From Oscillospiraceae bacterium (GTDB lineage: Bacteria; Bacillota; Clostridia; Oscillospirales; Oscillospiraceae), in contig SVMF01000014.1 in the NCBI GenBank assembly GCA_015067565.1, forward strand, positions 1 to 64,000: a stretch of DNA of 64,000 nt, in the 5' to 3' direction. The notes beneath the pieces are model-generated. The model worked only from the letters and a program-made list of their open reading frames with translations. It was not told where the DNA came from and made no database searches. Below, in pieces: positions 51,637-60,412 of this stretch. Position numbers and translations under genes: made by a program. How positions within the stretch are numbered: position 1 is the first letter of the stretch; every line of letters begins with the position of its first letter.

Positions 51637-52362
51637 TTAATGGACGATCGTGCCGGGGATTTCTTGAAAGCTGGAGCAAACTTCGATGGGGACTTGGTAG
51701 CGTTTCGCAAGCTCGACGCAACGGTCGTGCAGCACCTGCGCACCACCACGACAGAGGGTCAGCATTTCATTATAGGAGATACGGTCATATTTTACGGCAT
51801 CGACAAATTTACGTGGATCTTTATCATAGACACCATCGACATCGGTGCAGATCATGCACCGATCTGCTTTCAGAAATGCCGCCAGCGCAACGGCAGTGGT
51901 ATCCGAGCCCCCTCGTCCGAGTGTCGTGACATTTTCATTTTCGTCAACACCCTGAAAGCCTGCAACCAAGACGATGTTATCCTTCTTCAGTTCCCGTTCG
52001 ATGCGATCATTTTGCAGGCAGAGCGCCCTTGCGCTGCCATAGGTGCCGTCGGTAAAAAGTCCTGCCTGCCAGCCGCAGAGGCTGACAGCTTTTTCCTTCA
52101 GCCGCCTAATTGCCAGCGCACAGAGACTGACCGAGCAAATTTCGCCCGTTGACAGCAGCATATCCAGCTCCCGTCCGTGGCAATCCGGATCGATTTGTTT
52201 TGCTTTTGCGAGTAATGCGTCGGTCGTATTGCCCTGTGCGGAGAGCACGCCAATGACCTCGTTACCTTCTTTATGCAACGCAATGAGCTTTCGTGCAGCG
52301 AGATAGATTTTTCGGGCATCGGCAACCGAGCTGCCGCCGAATTTCACCACAATTCGAGCCAT
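51637..52362 (-). CDS. Aspartokinase catalytic domain, without ACT domains
   Basis: 241 residues. The N-terminal KFGGSSVADARKI motif, STGEICSV and TLGRGGSDTTAVALAAFLKA place it in the aspartate kinase branch of the amino-acid kinase family. Usual aspartokinases are about 400 residues with two C-terminal ACT domains that bind lysine or threonine; here the protein ends right after the kinase fold. It is therefore likely feedback-insensitive, or regulated by the leader terminator upstream. It stands alone. Confidence 0.85.
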   Translation of the reverse strand: MARIVVKFGGSSVADARKIYLAARKLIALHKEGNEVIGVLSAQGNTTDALLAKAKQIDPDCHGRELDMLLSTGEICSVSLCALAIRRLKEKAVSLCGWQAGLFTDGTYGSARALCLQNDRIERELKKDNIVLVAGFQGVDENENVTTLGRGGSDTTAVALAAFLKADRCMICTDVDGVYDKDPRKFVDAVKYDRISYNEMLTLCRGGAQVLHDRCVELAKRYQVPIEVCSSFQEIPGTIVH

Positions 52363-52407
52363 AAGCTCACCTCCTGCAGCATTCTATGACAAATTACGCA
52401 AAACGGA

Positions 52408-52520
52408 CACAAAAAAGAAGAGCTGTAAAAAACGGAAAACCGCTTTTTACAGCCCCGAGTCGGTTGCTGAAGCCGAGATAAGAAGTACGCTCGCTTTGGG
52501 TAAGCTGTAGTATGATTATA
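52408..52520 (-). promoter_or_regulatory. Promoter and leader terminator of the aspartokinase gene
   Basis: TATAAT (52515-52520, minus strand) begins a leader of about 145 nt. Within it GCTGTAAAAA-type arms (52422-52453) form a hairpin followed by TCTTCTTTTTT on the minus strand, a good intrinsic terminator placed before the start codon. The leader does not show the conserved lysine-riboswitch core; the signal it senses is unknown. Confidence 0.6.
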
Positions 52521-52553
52521 ACATGGCACAGCAAAAAAGTTTGTCGAACGGTG

Positions 52554-53462
52554 TCAGCAGAAAATATCGATACACATACCGCAGGCCACGCTCAAAAGGA
52601 GCAGAACCGTTATGATCGACAGATTTTCTTTTGCATTTTTGTTGGTCCTCACCAGCACCAGCAGGCCAATGCCGGCATTGGCCAAAAGGCCCGCAAACAG
52701 GCCGCCCAAGCCGATTAGGCCGCTGAGATACGATTGCGTGATGACAATGGAAATGGAGCAATTCGGGATCAGGCCGAACAGCGCAATGATCAGCACACCA
52801 ATGAGCGGCTGATGCAAGATGCCGGCCGAGAGCTTTTCCACACCGATCAGCTCAAAGACGATATTCAGTGCGATGTTCACCAAAATGAGCATCGCTGCGA
52901 TTTTGAGGGTATGCTTGAGCGCCGAGAGGAAGACGTTGCCCTCATCTTCTTCACAAGCGCAGTGCTCACGCTCGCAGAAGCTGCGGATATCCTTTTCCGA
53001 GCGCACAAAGTGCTTGAGGATCAGGTCAGCAACATAGCCCAGAACGATTGCAAGGGCAGCCTTTCCCAAAAGGATCACCAAGAGGCTCGATACGTCGATC
53101 TCCTTGCCGATGGACGAGAGCATCAAGGGGAGCATCTCGTCAGAGGTCGCAAAGAAGACTGCCAGCATCGTACCGACAGAAATCGAGCCGGTGGAAAACA
53201 GCGTTGCCGCCGCGCCGGAGATGCCGCACTGCGGAATGATGCCCAGAATACCGCCGATGGCAGGGCCTGCCTTGCGGGAGTGGTGGTGCAACACCGCCTC
53301 ATTGAGGCGCTTGCTATTCTCCAGCAGCTCCATAAGGAGGTAAGCCACAAAGAGGATCGGCATGCTCCAGGCACCGTCGATCAGACCATCGAGTGCCGCG
53401 TGGGAAAGCATCTCCCAGATCGATCCGTGCTCGTGTGCGGTTGCGTGTAAAAACAGATTCAA
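52554..53462 (-). CDS. Putative 10-TM heavy-metal exporter (ArsP_2-like family)
   Basis: 302 residues with about nine or ten membrane segments and an internal duplication: GGILGIIPQCGISGAAATLF in the first half and ALFGLIPNCSISIVITQSYL in the second. A His/Cys-rich cytoplasmic loop lies between (REHCACEEDE). This layout matches proteins annotated as putative manganese or arsenic-type metal exporters. Substrate uncertain. Follows a putative glycoside hydrolase gene by about 12 bp. Confidence 0.7.
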   Translation of the reverse strand: MNLFLHATAHEHGSIWEMLSHAALDGLIDGAWSMPILFVAYLLMELLENSKRLNEAVLHHHSRKAGPAIGGILGIIPQCGISGAAATLFSTGSISVGTMLAVFFATSDEMLPLMLSSIGKEIDVSSLLVILLGKAALAIVLGYVADLILKHFVRSEKDIRSFCEREHCACEEDEGNVFLSALKHTLKIAAMLILVNIALNIVFELIGVEKLSAGILHQPLIGVLIIALFGLIPNCSISIVITQSYLSGLIGLGGLFAGLLANAGIGLLVLVRTNKNAKENLSIITVLLLLSVACGMCIDIFC

Positions 53463-53474
53463 AGAAAATCCTCC

Positions 53475-54488
53475 TTACTGCGACATCAGCGGGCGCAACA
53501 GTGCAAGCTCGTCAAATCGCGTGTCGCGAGAGTTGGCAAGGAATACCAGCTCCTTGAGATTCCCAACACCGCCGTAAACCTGCGAGAAGCGCTCGACCTT
53601 CGAGCCATCGACCTCACTGATGTAGAGTCGGCCATTGCAGGCGGCAACGGGGAACTCCGTGTCCTTGACGCTGAATGAAATGGTAACATTACTGCCGGTA
53701 AAGAAATCGGTCAGCTGCTGTGCGGCAGCCTGAATGATCTGCGCTCCGGTCAGGTCGGATTCATAATAAATGTTGCTGCTCACAGGGAAGCGGAAGTCAG
53801 AGAAGGAGACCTCCTGAAAACCCAGGGATGACAGCTCACGGGCAATCTGCATGAGGTAGTTGATGACGGTCTCATTGGCCGGATCAAGCCAGTAGCAGTT
53901 ATTCTCGTCCATCCACAAGGCGCCGTTCTTCAGTGGCAGTCCACAAGGCTGGTTCGCCAGAGCAAAATTTGTATCGGAGAAGGCTGCAACAGATGCGATC
54001 ATATAAAAACCGTTGTCTCGAAGATAACGGATGATGCTATCGACCACACGGACGTCAATCGAGGCCGTCTGTGCACCGCCAAGCGCGGTGGAATAGTAGA
54101 AGTTGCCGTAGATGCTCTTGAGCTCGATCAAAACGGCGCATGGCTCCGTGATCGTCTGAAGCTGCTGTAGAACCTTGTCTGGTTGCTGCAGCATTGAAGT
54201 CGTGATATAATAGCCGCCCGTCTTCGCAATGGTCATCTCCTGCTGCTCATCATCGACATAGATGATCTGAGGCGGCGGCAGCTCAATGGATGCATCGCTG
54301 TGCTCTGTCACATCCATTTCGTGAGTTGGTTTGTCGTAGCTGATATGTGCGCCACTACGGTCATAGAGGATATTCGCATCCATGTAGATCAGGACGCCGA
54401 TAAACACAAGGATGCATACGATCAGTGTGATCAGGAAGATCCGCAGCAGTTTCTTCAGCAATAATTTATTTCGGTAAGGGATCCGCAT
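53475..54488 (-). CDS. Membrane-anchored putative glycoside hydrolase (GHL13/DUF4015-like)
   Basis: 337 residues: basic N-terminus and one membrane helix (about 12-36), then an extracytoplasmic TIM-barrel-like domain with GFYMIASVAAFSDTNFAL, WLDPANETVINYLMQIAREL and FQEVSFSDFRFP, the pattern of putative glycoside hydrolases of this clan. Substrate unknown. ATG 54488 is seven bases after GGAGG. Likely co-transcribed with prmA upstream. Confidence 0.65.
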   Translation of the reverse strand: MRIPYRNKLLLKKLLRIFLITLIVCILVFIGVLIYMDANILYDRSGAHISYDKPTHEMDVTEHSDASIELPPPQIIYVDDEQQEMTIAKTGGYYITTSMLQQPDKVLQQLQTITEPCAVLIELKSIYGNFYYSTALGGAQTASIDVRVVDSIIRYLRDNGFYMIASVAAFSDTNFALANQPCGLPLKNGALWMDENNCYWLDPANETVINYLMQIARELSSLGFQEVSFSDFRFPVSSNIYYESDLTGAQIIQAAAQQLTDFFTGSNVTISFSVKDTEFPVAACNGRLYISEVDGSKVERFSQVYGGVGNLKELVFLANSRDTRFDELALLRPLMSQ

Positions 54489-54506
54489 ATTGCGGCCTCC
54501 TTTCAC

Positions 54507-55469
54507 TTATTTTGCCAGCAGGCAGCACCACTGTTCCGTGCGTTCGCAGTCGATGATACGAAGACCGACGGATTCGATGGCCTGCCTGACCTCCTCTTCC
54601 CGTTCGCGGACGATGCCCGAGCACAGGAAGGTGCCGTTTTCCCGCAGAAGCTGCGGCACGACAGAGACGAGCTGCACGATCACGCCTGCGACAATGTTGG
54701 CACACACGATGTCGTAACCGCCCTCGCTGATGCGGTGCATCAGCGCTTCGTCCTGCACAACATTTCCGGTGCAGGCATTGAAAACCCTTTCGTCAAAGCC
54801 GTTGAGCAGAGCATTGCCACGGGCAATGTGCTCAGCAGCCGGATCGATATCCACGCCGAGGGCACTTTCGGCTCCCAGGCGCAGCGCACAAATAGATAAA
54901 ATGCCACTGCCGCTGCCAAGATCGGCCACACGCTCACCGCCCTGCACAAGTCGCTCCAAAGCTCTCATGCACATCTGGGTGGAGTCGTGCGCACCGGTGC
55001 CGAAGGTCAGGCCGAGATCCAGGATCACGGGCAGACGGCCGTCAGTATCCTCCACGCGCATCCACTGCGGTATGACCAGTAGCTTTTGTCCGACGGGAAG
55101 AGGACGGTAATGCTTCTTCCAGGAATTCTCCCAATCCTCGTCTGCAATGTTCTCCAAAGCGATGGTCAACGCGCCGAAATCGATCCCGCAATACCGCTCA
55201 GGAATGGCTCTGAGCAGCGCACGCAGCTCGTCAAGCTGCTGCTGTGCAGTCTCCTCAGCCAAGTACAAACGCACCAGAGAGACCGACTTCATCTTGTCGC
55301 TCAGACTCTCATCGACATAGTCCCAATATTCCTGAGAGGTCTCCAAAAAGTCATGAAACTCACAGCTATCTTCCACGACAAAGCTGTCAAAGCCGTTATC
55401 GGTCAACTCTGCGCACAAAAGATCGATTCCGCCGGAAGCGGTTTGAATCGTCAACTCAAGCCACTGCAT
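54507..55469 (-). CDS. prmA: Ribosomal protein L11 methyltransferase
   Basis: 320 residues. PrmA trimethylates L11 using SAM. DLGLTFGTGAHDSTQMCMRA, VADLGSGSGILSI (motif I) and CANIVAGVIVQL are family signatures, with the L11-recognising domain at the N-terminus. ATG 55469 gives the usual N-terminus WLELTIQT. A consensus-like promoter lies upstream. Confidence 0.94.
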   Translation of the reverse strand: MQWLELTIQTASGGIDLLCAELTDNGFDSFVVEDSCEFHDFLETSQEYWDYVDESLSDKMKSVSLVRLYLAEETAQQQLDELRALLRAIPERYCGIDFGALTIALENIADEDWENSWKKHYRPLPVGQKLLVIPQWMRVEDTDGRLPVILDLGLTFGTGAHDSTQMCMRALERLVQGGERVADLGSGSGILSICALRLGAESALGVDIDPAAEHIARGNALLNGFDERVFNACTGNVVQDEALMHRISEGGYDIVCANIVAGVIVQLVSVVPQLLRENGTFLCSGIVREREEEVRQAIESVGLRIIDCERTEQWCCLLAK

Positions 55470-55519
55470 TCCATACCATCCTTTCAAAGCTCATACTTCC
55501 GCATTTTATATTCCAACAT

Positions 55520-55548
55520 ATTTTACTAGATAAAACGCAGAATGACAA
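55520..55548 (-). promoter_or_regulatory. prmA promoter
   Basis: Minus strand TTGTCA (55543-55548), 17 bp, TAAAAT (55520-55525). Confidence 0.75.
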
Positions 55549-55566
55549 GCAATATTTTCGAAAAGT

Positions 55567-55595
55567 CTTTCATTTCTGAAAAAATCGTGTATAAT
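55567..55595 (+). promoter_or_regulatory. Promoter of yfmF-yfmH-lgt
   Basis: TATAAT (55590-55595) lies about 42 bp before the yfmF start codon; the -35 (CTTTCA) is weak. Divergent from the prmA promoter. Confidence 0.55.
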
Positions 55596-55636
55596 ATATG
55601 AGAAGAAAACGAAAATGTCTGAAAGGAAGCATCGAT

Positions 55637-56899
55637 TTGACTACAAACATGAACATTGCGCCGGGTGTCACGCTGCATGTCCTGCCCACAGATAAGTTCA
55701 AGACCGCCTGCTTCAGCATCAATTTTGTGCGCGAGCACAGCCGCGAAAACGCGGGCCCAGATGCGCTTTTGCCGAGCGTTCTTTTGCGTGCGACGGAGAA
55801 ATATCCCGATATTCAGAGCATCTCCGTCCGTCTGGATGAGCTCTACGGTGCGACCTTCGGCACCCTCGTGCGCCGCAAGGGCGATGTGAAACTCGTCGGC
55901 TTCTATGCAGATTTTATCGAAGATGACTTCTTGCCCGAAGGCGAGGGTGTGTTCGCCGAGCTGATAGACTTTGCCGAGCAGGTTTTACTCCATCCCTACA
56001 CGGAAAACGGCTGCTTCTGCGAGCGCTTTGTCGAGGGGGAAAAACAGAATCTGATCAGCGCGATCGAATCCAATATCAACGACAAGCGCGCCTATGCCGT
56101 GCGCAGGCTTCTGCAGATCATGTGCAAGGACGAGGCCTACGGTATTCCTCGTCTGGGCTACAGCGAGGATGTGGCAAAGATCACGCCGCAGGAGCTTTGG
56201 AAGCACTACTGCAAGATTTTGAAGGAAAGCCGTGTGGAAATCTTCTATGCAGGCCGTCGTCCTGCCGAGGTCGTTGCCGCTGCCTTTGCACCGCTATTTG
56301 ACCGCGCACAAGCGGAATTTGCCTGCCCGAGCACGCAGGTAGTCGCACAGGCCGGAGCTCTCAAGGAGGTTTCCGAGGCCATGGATGTCACACAGGGAAA
56401 GCTCGTCATGGGTCTGCGCAGCGGCATCACTGGTTCGCAGAAGGACTATGCGGCGCTGTTGCTGCTCAATGCGATCTTCGGTGCCGGTGCAACGAGCAAG
56501 CTCTTTGTAAACGTGCGCGAGAAGCTGTCTGTGTGCTACTACGCTTCCTCGTCTATCGATAAGTATAACGGCACCATGCTCATCTCCTCGGGCATTTCCT
56601 TTGAAAACTATGAAGTCGCCAAGCAGGCTATTTTGAAGGAGCTGGAGGACTGCAAAAACGGGGTCATCAGCGACTATGAGCTGCAAAGCGCCAAGTCTCA
56701 GATCATCTCGTCGTTCAAGATCGCACTGGACTCACCGACCCGTGTGGACGATTTTTATATCGGCATGGCCCTTGCGCCGTGTGAGCAGATCGCTGAGCTT
56801 ATGGAGCGTGTGGCTGCGCTGGAAATTTCTGATGTTGCGGCGGCTGCGAACAAGCTCTCGCTGGACACGATTTATTTTTTAAAGGGGGAGGAAGCATGA
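55637..56899 (+). CDS. yfmF: M16-family non-catalytic partner, YfmF-like
   Basis: 420 residues with the two-lobe M16 fold, but without the HxxEH zinc motif (the corresponding region reads LLPSVLLRATEKYPDI). In Bacillus YfmF acts with the active partner YfmH, linked to elongation factor P modification and peptide processing. The start is TTG 55637, seven bases after AAAGGAAG. The gene overlaps yfmH by 4 bp. Confidence 0.87.
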   Translation: MTTNMNIAPGVTLHVLPTDKFKTACFSINFVREHSRENAGPDALLPSVLLRATEKYPDIQSISVRLDELYGATFGTLVRRKGDVKLVGFYADFIEDDFLPEGEGVFAELIDFAEQVLLHPYTENGCFCERFVEGEKQNLISAIESNINDKRAYAVRRLLQIMCKDEAYGIPRLGYSEDVAKITPQELWKHYCKILKESRVEIFYAGRRPAEVVAAAFAPLFDRAQAEFACPSTQVVAQAGALKEVSEAMDVTQGKLVMGLRSGITGSQKDYAALLLLNAIFGAGATSKLFVNVREKLSVCYYASSSIDKYNGTMLISSGISFENYEVAKQAILKELEDCKNGVISDYELQSAKSQIISSFKIALDSPTRVDDFYIGMALAPCEQIAELMERVAALEISDVAAAANKLSLDTIYFLKGEEA

Positions 56900-58173
56900 G
56901 AAAGCGTGATTTCCCTCGCTTGGGCGAGTGCTGCTTTGAGCAGGTTCTTCCCAACGGTATGCTGCTTCGTATCATTCCCAAGCGGGGATTTGCAAAAAAA
57001 TACGCATTTTTAGCGGTGGATTTCGGCTCAGTCGACACCGCCTTTACCCTTAACGGCAAGGACTACCGCGTACCCGACGGCATCGCGCATTATCTCGAGC
57101 ACAAGATGTTCGACCTGCCCGAAGATAATGCGATGAACCTCTTTGCAGCCAAGGGCGGAAGTCCGAATGCCTTCACAAGCTACTCCATGACGGCCTACTA
57201 TGTCTCGTGCACTGAGAATTTCGAGGATAATCTCCAAATTTTGCTGCGCATGGTGCTCACACCGTATTTCACGGAGGAAAGCGTTGAAAAGGAGCGCGGC
57301 ATCATTGCACAAGAGATCCGTATGTACGAAGACAGCGCAGATTCCCGTCTGTACGAGGATCTATTTGCAAATCTCTTCTCCGAGCATCCGATCCGCGTGC
57401 CGATCGCAGGCACGATCGAGAGCATCGAGAAGATCGATGCGCAGATGCTCTATGATTGCTATGAGGCCTTCTATCAGCCGTCGAATATGATGCTGTGTAT
57501 TGCGGCCGATCTCGATGCCGAAGAGATCTGCAAGCTGGTCGAAGGTCTGATGCCCAACGAGCCCCGGGCGGTACCGCAGCGGAACTACGGCCGCCGGGAA
57601 GACATGGCCGTTTGCAAGCATCATTCCGAGCGCCACATGACTGTGGCCATGCCGATGTTCTCCGTCGGCTTCAAGTGTGAGTCGCCGACTTACGGACAGG
57701 AGGGTCTTCTCGACGAGATCATTGGCGACATCGCCGCCGAGATCCTGTGTGGCGAGTCCTCGGATCTGTATACCCGTCTTTATGACGAAGGCCTGATCGA
57801 TGCCTCCTTCTCAGCCGGCTACGAGAGCGTCAAGGGCGCATGTCTGATTAGCATCGGCGGCGACAGCCGCGACCCGCAGGCCGTGTACAAAGCCGTCCTT
57901 CAGGAGGCCGAGCGCATTGGAAAAGAGGGCTTTGACCTGCGCTTTTTCGAGCGTTTACGAAAAAGTGCCATCGGAAGACGCACAAGAGACCTTGACGGAT
58001 TTGAAAGTGTGTGTTATCGTAATTGTGCCTACCATTTCGATGGTGTGGACTATTTTGAATTCCCGAAGAGCTATGCTGCCCTGACACCGCATTCGGTGCA
58101 GGAGCTGATCGCACGTGTGATCCGCCCAGAACGGGCCAGCATGGCACTCATTCGACCGAAGGAGGAATCGTAA
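56896..58173 (+). CDS. yfmH: M16-family zinc peptidase, YfmH-like
   Basis: 425 residues. The inverted zinc motif HYLEHKMF (HxxEH, about residues 65-72), with the downstream EIRMYEDSADSRLYEDL Glu ligand region, identifies an active M16 peptidase. It is coupled to the inactive partner upstream, the usual heterodimer arrangement. lgt starts directly at its 3' end. Confidence 0.92.
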   Translation: MRKRDFPRLGECCFEQVLPNGMLLRIIPKRGFAKKYAFLAVDFGSVDTAFTLNGKDYRVPDGIAHYLEHKMFDLPEDNAMNLFAAKGGSPNAFTSYSMTAYYVSCTENFEDNLQILLRMVLTPYFTEESVEKERGIIAQEIRMYEDSADSRLYEDLFANLFSEHPIRVPIAGTIESIEKIDAQMLYDCYEAFYQPSNMMLCIAADLDAEEICKLVEGLMPNEPRAVPQRNYGRREDMAVCKHHSERHMTVAMPMFSVGFKCESPTYGQEGLLDEIIGDIAAEILCGESSDLYTRLYDEGLIDASFSAGYESVKGACLISIGGDSRDPQAVYKAVLQEAERIGKEGFDLRFFERLRKSAIGRRTRDLDGFESVCYRNCAYHFDGVDYFEFPKSYAALTPHSVQELIARVIRPERASMALIRPKEES

Positions 58174-59058
58174 ATGCGACTTTTTGAGGAAGCTCAAACC
58201 GGAACCATCGGCTTCCCGAATCTCGGAATCGAGGATTTCGAACTATCGAACGGTTTTGACTTGTTCGGAACCGGTTTTGTGATCAAGTATTATGGCGTAA
58301 TCATCGCCTTTGGTTTGCTCTTGGCTGTTTTTTACGCAATGCGGAGAGCAAGGCAGTTCGGACTGACGAGTGATGACATTCTGGACATCGTGTTGGTGGG
58401 TACGCCCTGTGGCATTATCGGCGCGAGATTGTACTATGTAATCTACGCAGGTCTGCCGTTTTCTCAGTGGCTCAACATCCGTGACGGCGGTCTGGCCATT
58501 TACGGCGGTGTGATCGGTGCCGTCGGCTCGGTCGTGCTGTTTTGTATGCTGAGTCAAAAACGCAGAAAGAAGCTGCTGCCCTGTATGGACATCGCCGGCA
58601 TCGGCTTTCTGATTGGTCAATCGATCGGCCGTTGGGGCAACTTTTTCAACCGCGAGGCACACGGCGGCGAAACCGATAGCTTGTTTGCCATGCGCATCTT
58701 GGAAAACGGGAAGATCATTCAGGTGCATCCGACCTTCCTTTACGAGTCGGTATGGAACCTCGCAGGCTTCATACTGTTGCACTTTTTGTCGAAAAAACGC
58801 AAATTCGACGGGCAGATCTTCCTGTGCTATCTGGCATGGTACGGCTTGGGAAGATCGTTCATTGAGGGAATGCGCACCGACAGTCTGATGAGCGGAAGTC
58901 TACGCATCAGTCAGGTCGTGGCCATCGTGACCTGCGTTGTCTCAGTCGCCATCATCGCATACATTCTTATTCGCAAACGCCCGAACGGCGAAAATATGCT
59001 GGTTCATTGTGCTGCCGCACATACGGAAACAAACACCGATAAGGAGGAAGAATCATGA
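58174..59058 (+). CDS. lgt: Prolipoprotein diacylglyceryl transferase
   Basis: 294 residues with about seven membrane helices. Lgt attaches diacylglycerol from phosphatidylglycerol to the lipobox Cys. The signature GQSIGRWGNFFNREAHGG (about 148-165) and the ending segment RSFIEGMRTDSL are present. It serves lipoproteins such as the DUF4097 protein in this window. Start ATG 58174 abuts the yfmH stop. Confidence 0.95.
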   Translation: MRLFEEAQTGTIGFPNLGIEDFELSNGFDLFGTGFVIKYYGVIIAFGLLLAVFYAMRRARQFGLTSDDILDIVLVGTPCGIIGARLYYVIYAGLPFSQWLNIRDGGLAIYGGVIGAVGSVVLFCMLSQKRRKKLLPCMDIAGIGFLIGQSIGRWGNFFNREAHGGETDSLFAMRILENGKIIQVHPTFLYESVWNLAGFILLHFLSKKRKFDGQIFLCYLAWYGLGRSFIEGMRTDSLMSGSLRISQVVAIVTCVVSVAIIAYILIRKRPNGENMLVHCAAAHTETNTDKEEES

Positions 59059-59384
59059 GCAAAGTAGAAGAATTGAAGGAAAAAACAGCAGGTGCTGCAC
59101 TCAGTGCGGCGAAAACTGCAAAGTATGTTGCTATCATCAGCAAAAAGCGCATGGAAATCGCTCTGGAAAAAGAGCGCATTCGCCGTGAGTATGCCAAGCT
59201 GGGCAGGATCTACTACAAGGACTATGTCACCGATGAAGAGCCCGATGAGGCCGAATATGTTCCGCTGTGCGAGAACATCAACGAATCCTTCCGCCGCATC
59301 AACGCATTGAAAGATGAGATCACAGATCTGAAGGATGAATACCGAGGCTGCAGCGAAGCACTCGCCACCACTGAAGAGGAATAA
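59055..59384 (+). CDS. Small coiled-coil protein of unknown function
   Basis: 109 residues: Lys/Glu/Ala-rich helical N-terminus (about 1-50), a GRIYYKDYVTDEEPDEAEY stretch, and a C-terminal coiled coil (NINESFRRINALKDEITDLK). No known domain. It overlaps lgt by 4 bp and has GGAGG before the ATG, so it is a real operon member. Confidence 0.75.
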   Translation: MSKVEELKEKTAGAALSAAKTAKYVAIISKKRMEIALEKERIRREYAKLGRIYYKDYVTDEEPDEAEYVPLCENINESFRRINALKDEITDLKDEYRGCSEALATTEEE

Positions 59385-59398
59385 AGAATAACAAAATA

Positions 59399-59554
59399 GT
59401 CGGCAATCGTCAAAATGTACTTTGACGATTGCCGACTTGCGTTAAAATTGCCTGTCCGAAATAATGTCTACCGAATAAGTCGCTACTGCGACTTATTCAT
59501 GCGGCATCGCCGCATAATTCCATAATAACGGCTCTTTTTAACCGTTTTTATGGA
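59399..59554. repeat. Block of four consecutive hairpins
   Basis: H1: GTCGGCAATCGTCAAA (59399-59414) with its exact complement (59421-59436). H2: GAATAAGTCGC (59473-59483) with GCGACTTATTC (59488-59498). H3: ATGCGGC (59499-59505) with GCCGCAT (59509-59515). H4: ATTCCATAA and ACGG with CCGT and TTATGGAAT (about 59517-59554). H2 to H4 follow almost without gaps. No reading frame is associated. Confidence 0.88.
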
Positions 59555-59657
59555 ATCATGTGTATTTTCGTCGGTGCATCACAATGCGCCAACGAAAAGT
59601 GTAACTGCTTACTGTGTTGAACATTTCGGATACCATCATTTCAAGCTTTGACAGAGC

Positions 59658-59693
59658 AAAGCACACCGATTCTTTTGACTCGGTGCGCTTTTT
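59658..59693. terminator. Terminator-like hairpin after udk
   Basis: AAAGCACACCGA (59658-59669) pairs with TCGGTGCGCTTT (about 59680-59691), followed by TT on the plus strand. It lies 5 bp beyond the udk stop. Confidence 0.75.
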
Positions 59694-59697
59694 CATA

Positions 59698-60330
59698 TCA
59701 GTTCGATTCCCCTTCGTCGTCGATATGGCGCTGGATGCGGTCAATGATCATCTCAAGTGCAACCAGGTTTTTTCCGCCCTCCAGAACGACGAGGTCAGCA
59801 TTTTTCTTGCTCGGCTCAACAAAGCGCTCGTGCATCGGCTTGACAGTTTCCAGATACTGCTTCAAAACCGACTCCAGACTTCTGCCACGCTTGGCCACAT
59901 CTCGACGGATACGGCGGATCAGACGCACATCGGCATCTGTATCCACGAAGAGCTTAATGTCCATCTGTGAGCACAGCGGTTTATTCTCGAAGATCAGAAT
60001 GCCCTCGACCAAAATAACCTTTTTCGGTTCGATGCGTACCGTCTCCTCCAGACGAGAGTAGGTCGCATAGTCATAAATCGGACCCTCGATCGGATTACCC
60101 GCCTTCAGCTCCTTCAGGTGTTCAAACATCATCTCTGTATCGAAGGCATCGGGATGGTCGTAGTTGATCGCATGACGCTCTTCAATGGTCAGCTCATCAT
60201 ACGGTCTGTAATAATTATCATGGCTTAAGACGGTTACGTCATCTCCAAAACGGTTGATCAAGTTCTTCATCAGCGTAGTTTTGCCGCTTCCGCTGCCGCC
60301 TGCAATGCCGATGACAATAATATTGGCCAT
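59698..60330 (-). CDS. udk: Uridine kinase
   Basis: 210 residues. Phosphorylates uridine and cytidine with a nucleoside triphosphate. Walker A GIAGGSGSGKTTLMKNL at 8-24, NYDHPDAFD and the uridine-site region YDYATYSR are present. It neighbours the nucleoside ABC transporter genes, giving a salvage theme. Confidence 0.96.
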   Translation of the reverse strand: MANIIVIGIAGGSGSGKTTLMKNLINRFGDDVTVLSHDNYYRPYDELTIEERHAINYDHPDAFDTEMMFEHLKELKAGNPIEGPIYDYATYSRLEETVRIEPKKVILVEGILIFENKPLCSQMDIKLFVDTDADVRLIRRIRRDVAKRGRSLESVLKQYLETVKPMHERFVEPSKKNADLVVLEGGKNLVALEMIIDRIQRHIDDEGESN

Positions 60331-60369
60331 TTTATATCCTCCGTATTTTTTTGCGCCTATACAATAATC

Positions 60370-60401
60370 ATTGTCCTATCCTCAAAAGAGGATAGGACAA
60401 T
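60370..60401. terminator. Perfect 14-bp hairpin between the nucleoside transporter and udk
   Basis: ATTGTCCTATCCTC (60370-60383), AAAA, GAGGATAGGACAAT (60388-60401). T-runs are weak on both strands. Confidence 0.7.
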
Positions 60402-60412
60402 ATATTTGGATC

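Noticed and set aside
52363-52520. Lysine riboswitch in front of the aspartokinase gene
   Set aside because: The leader is short and lacks the conserved lysine-aptamer core segments; only the terminator hairpin is supported.
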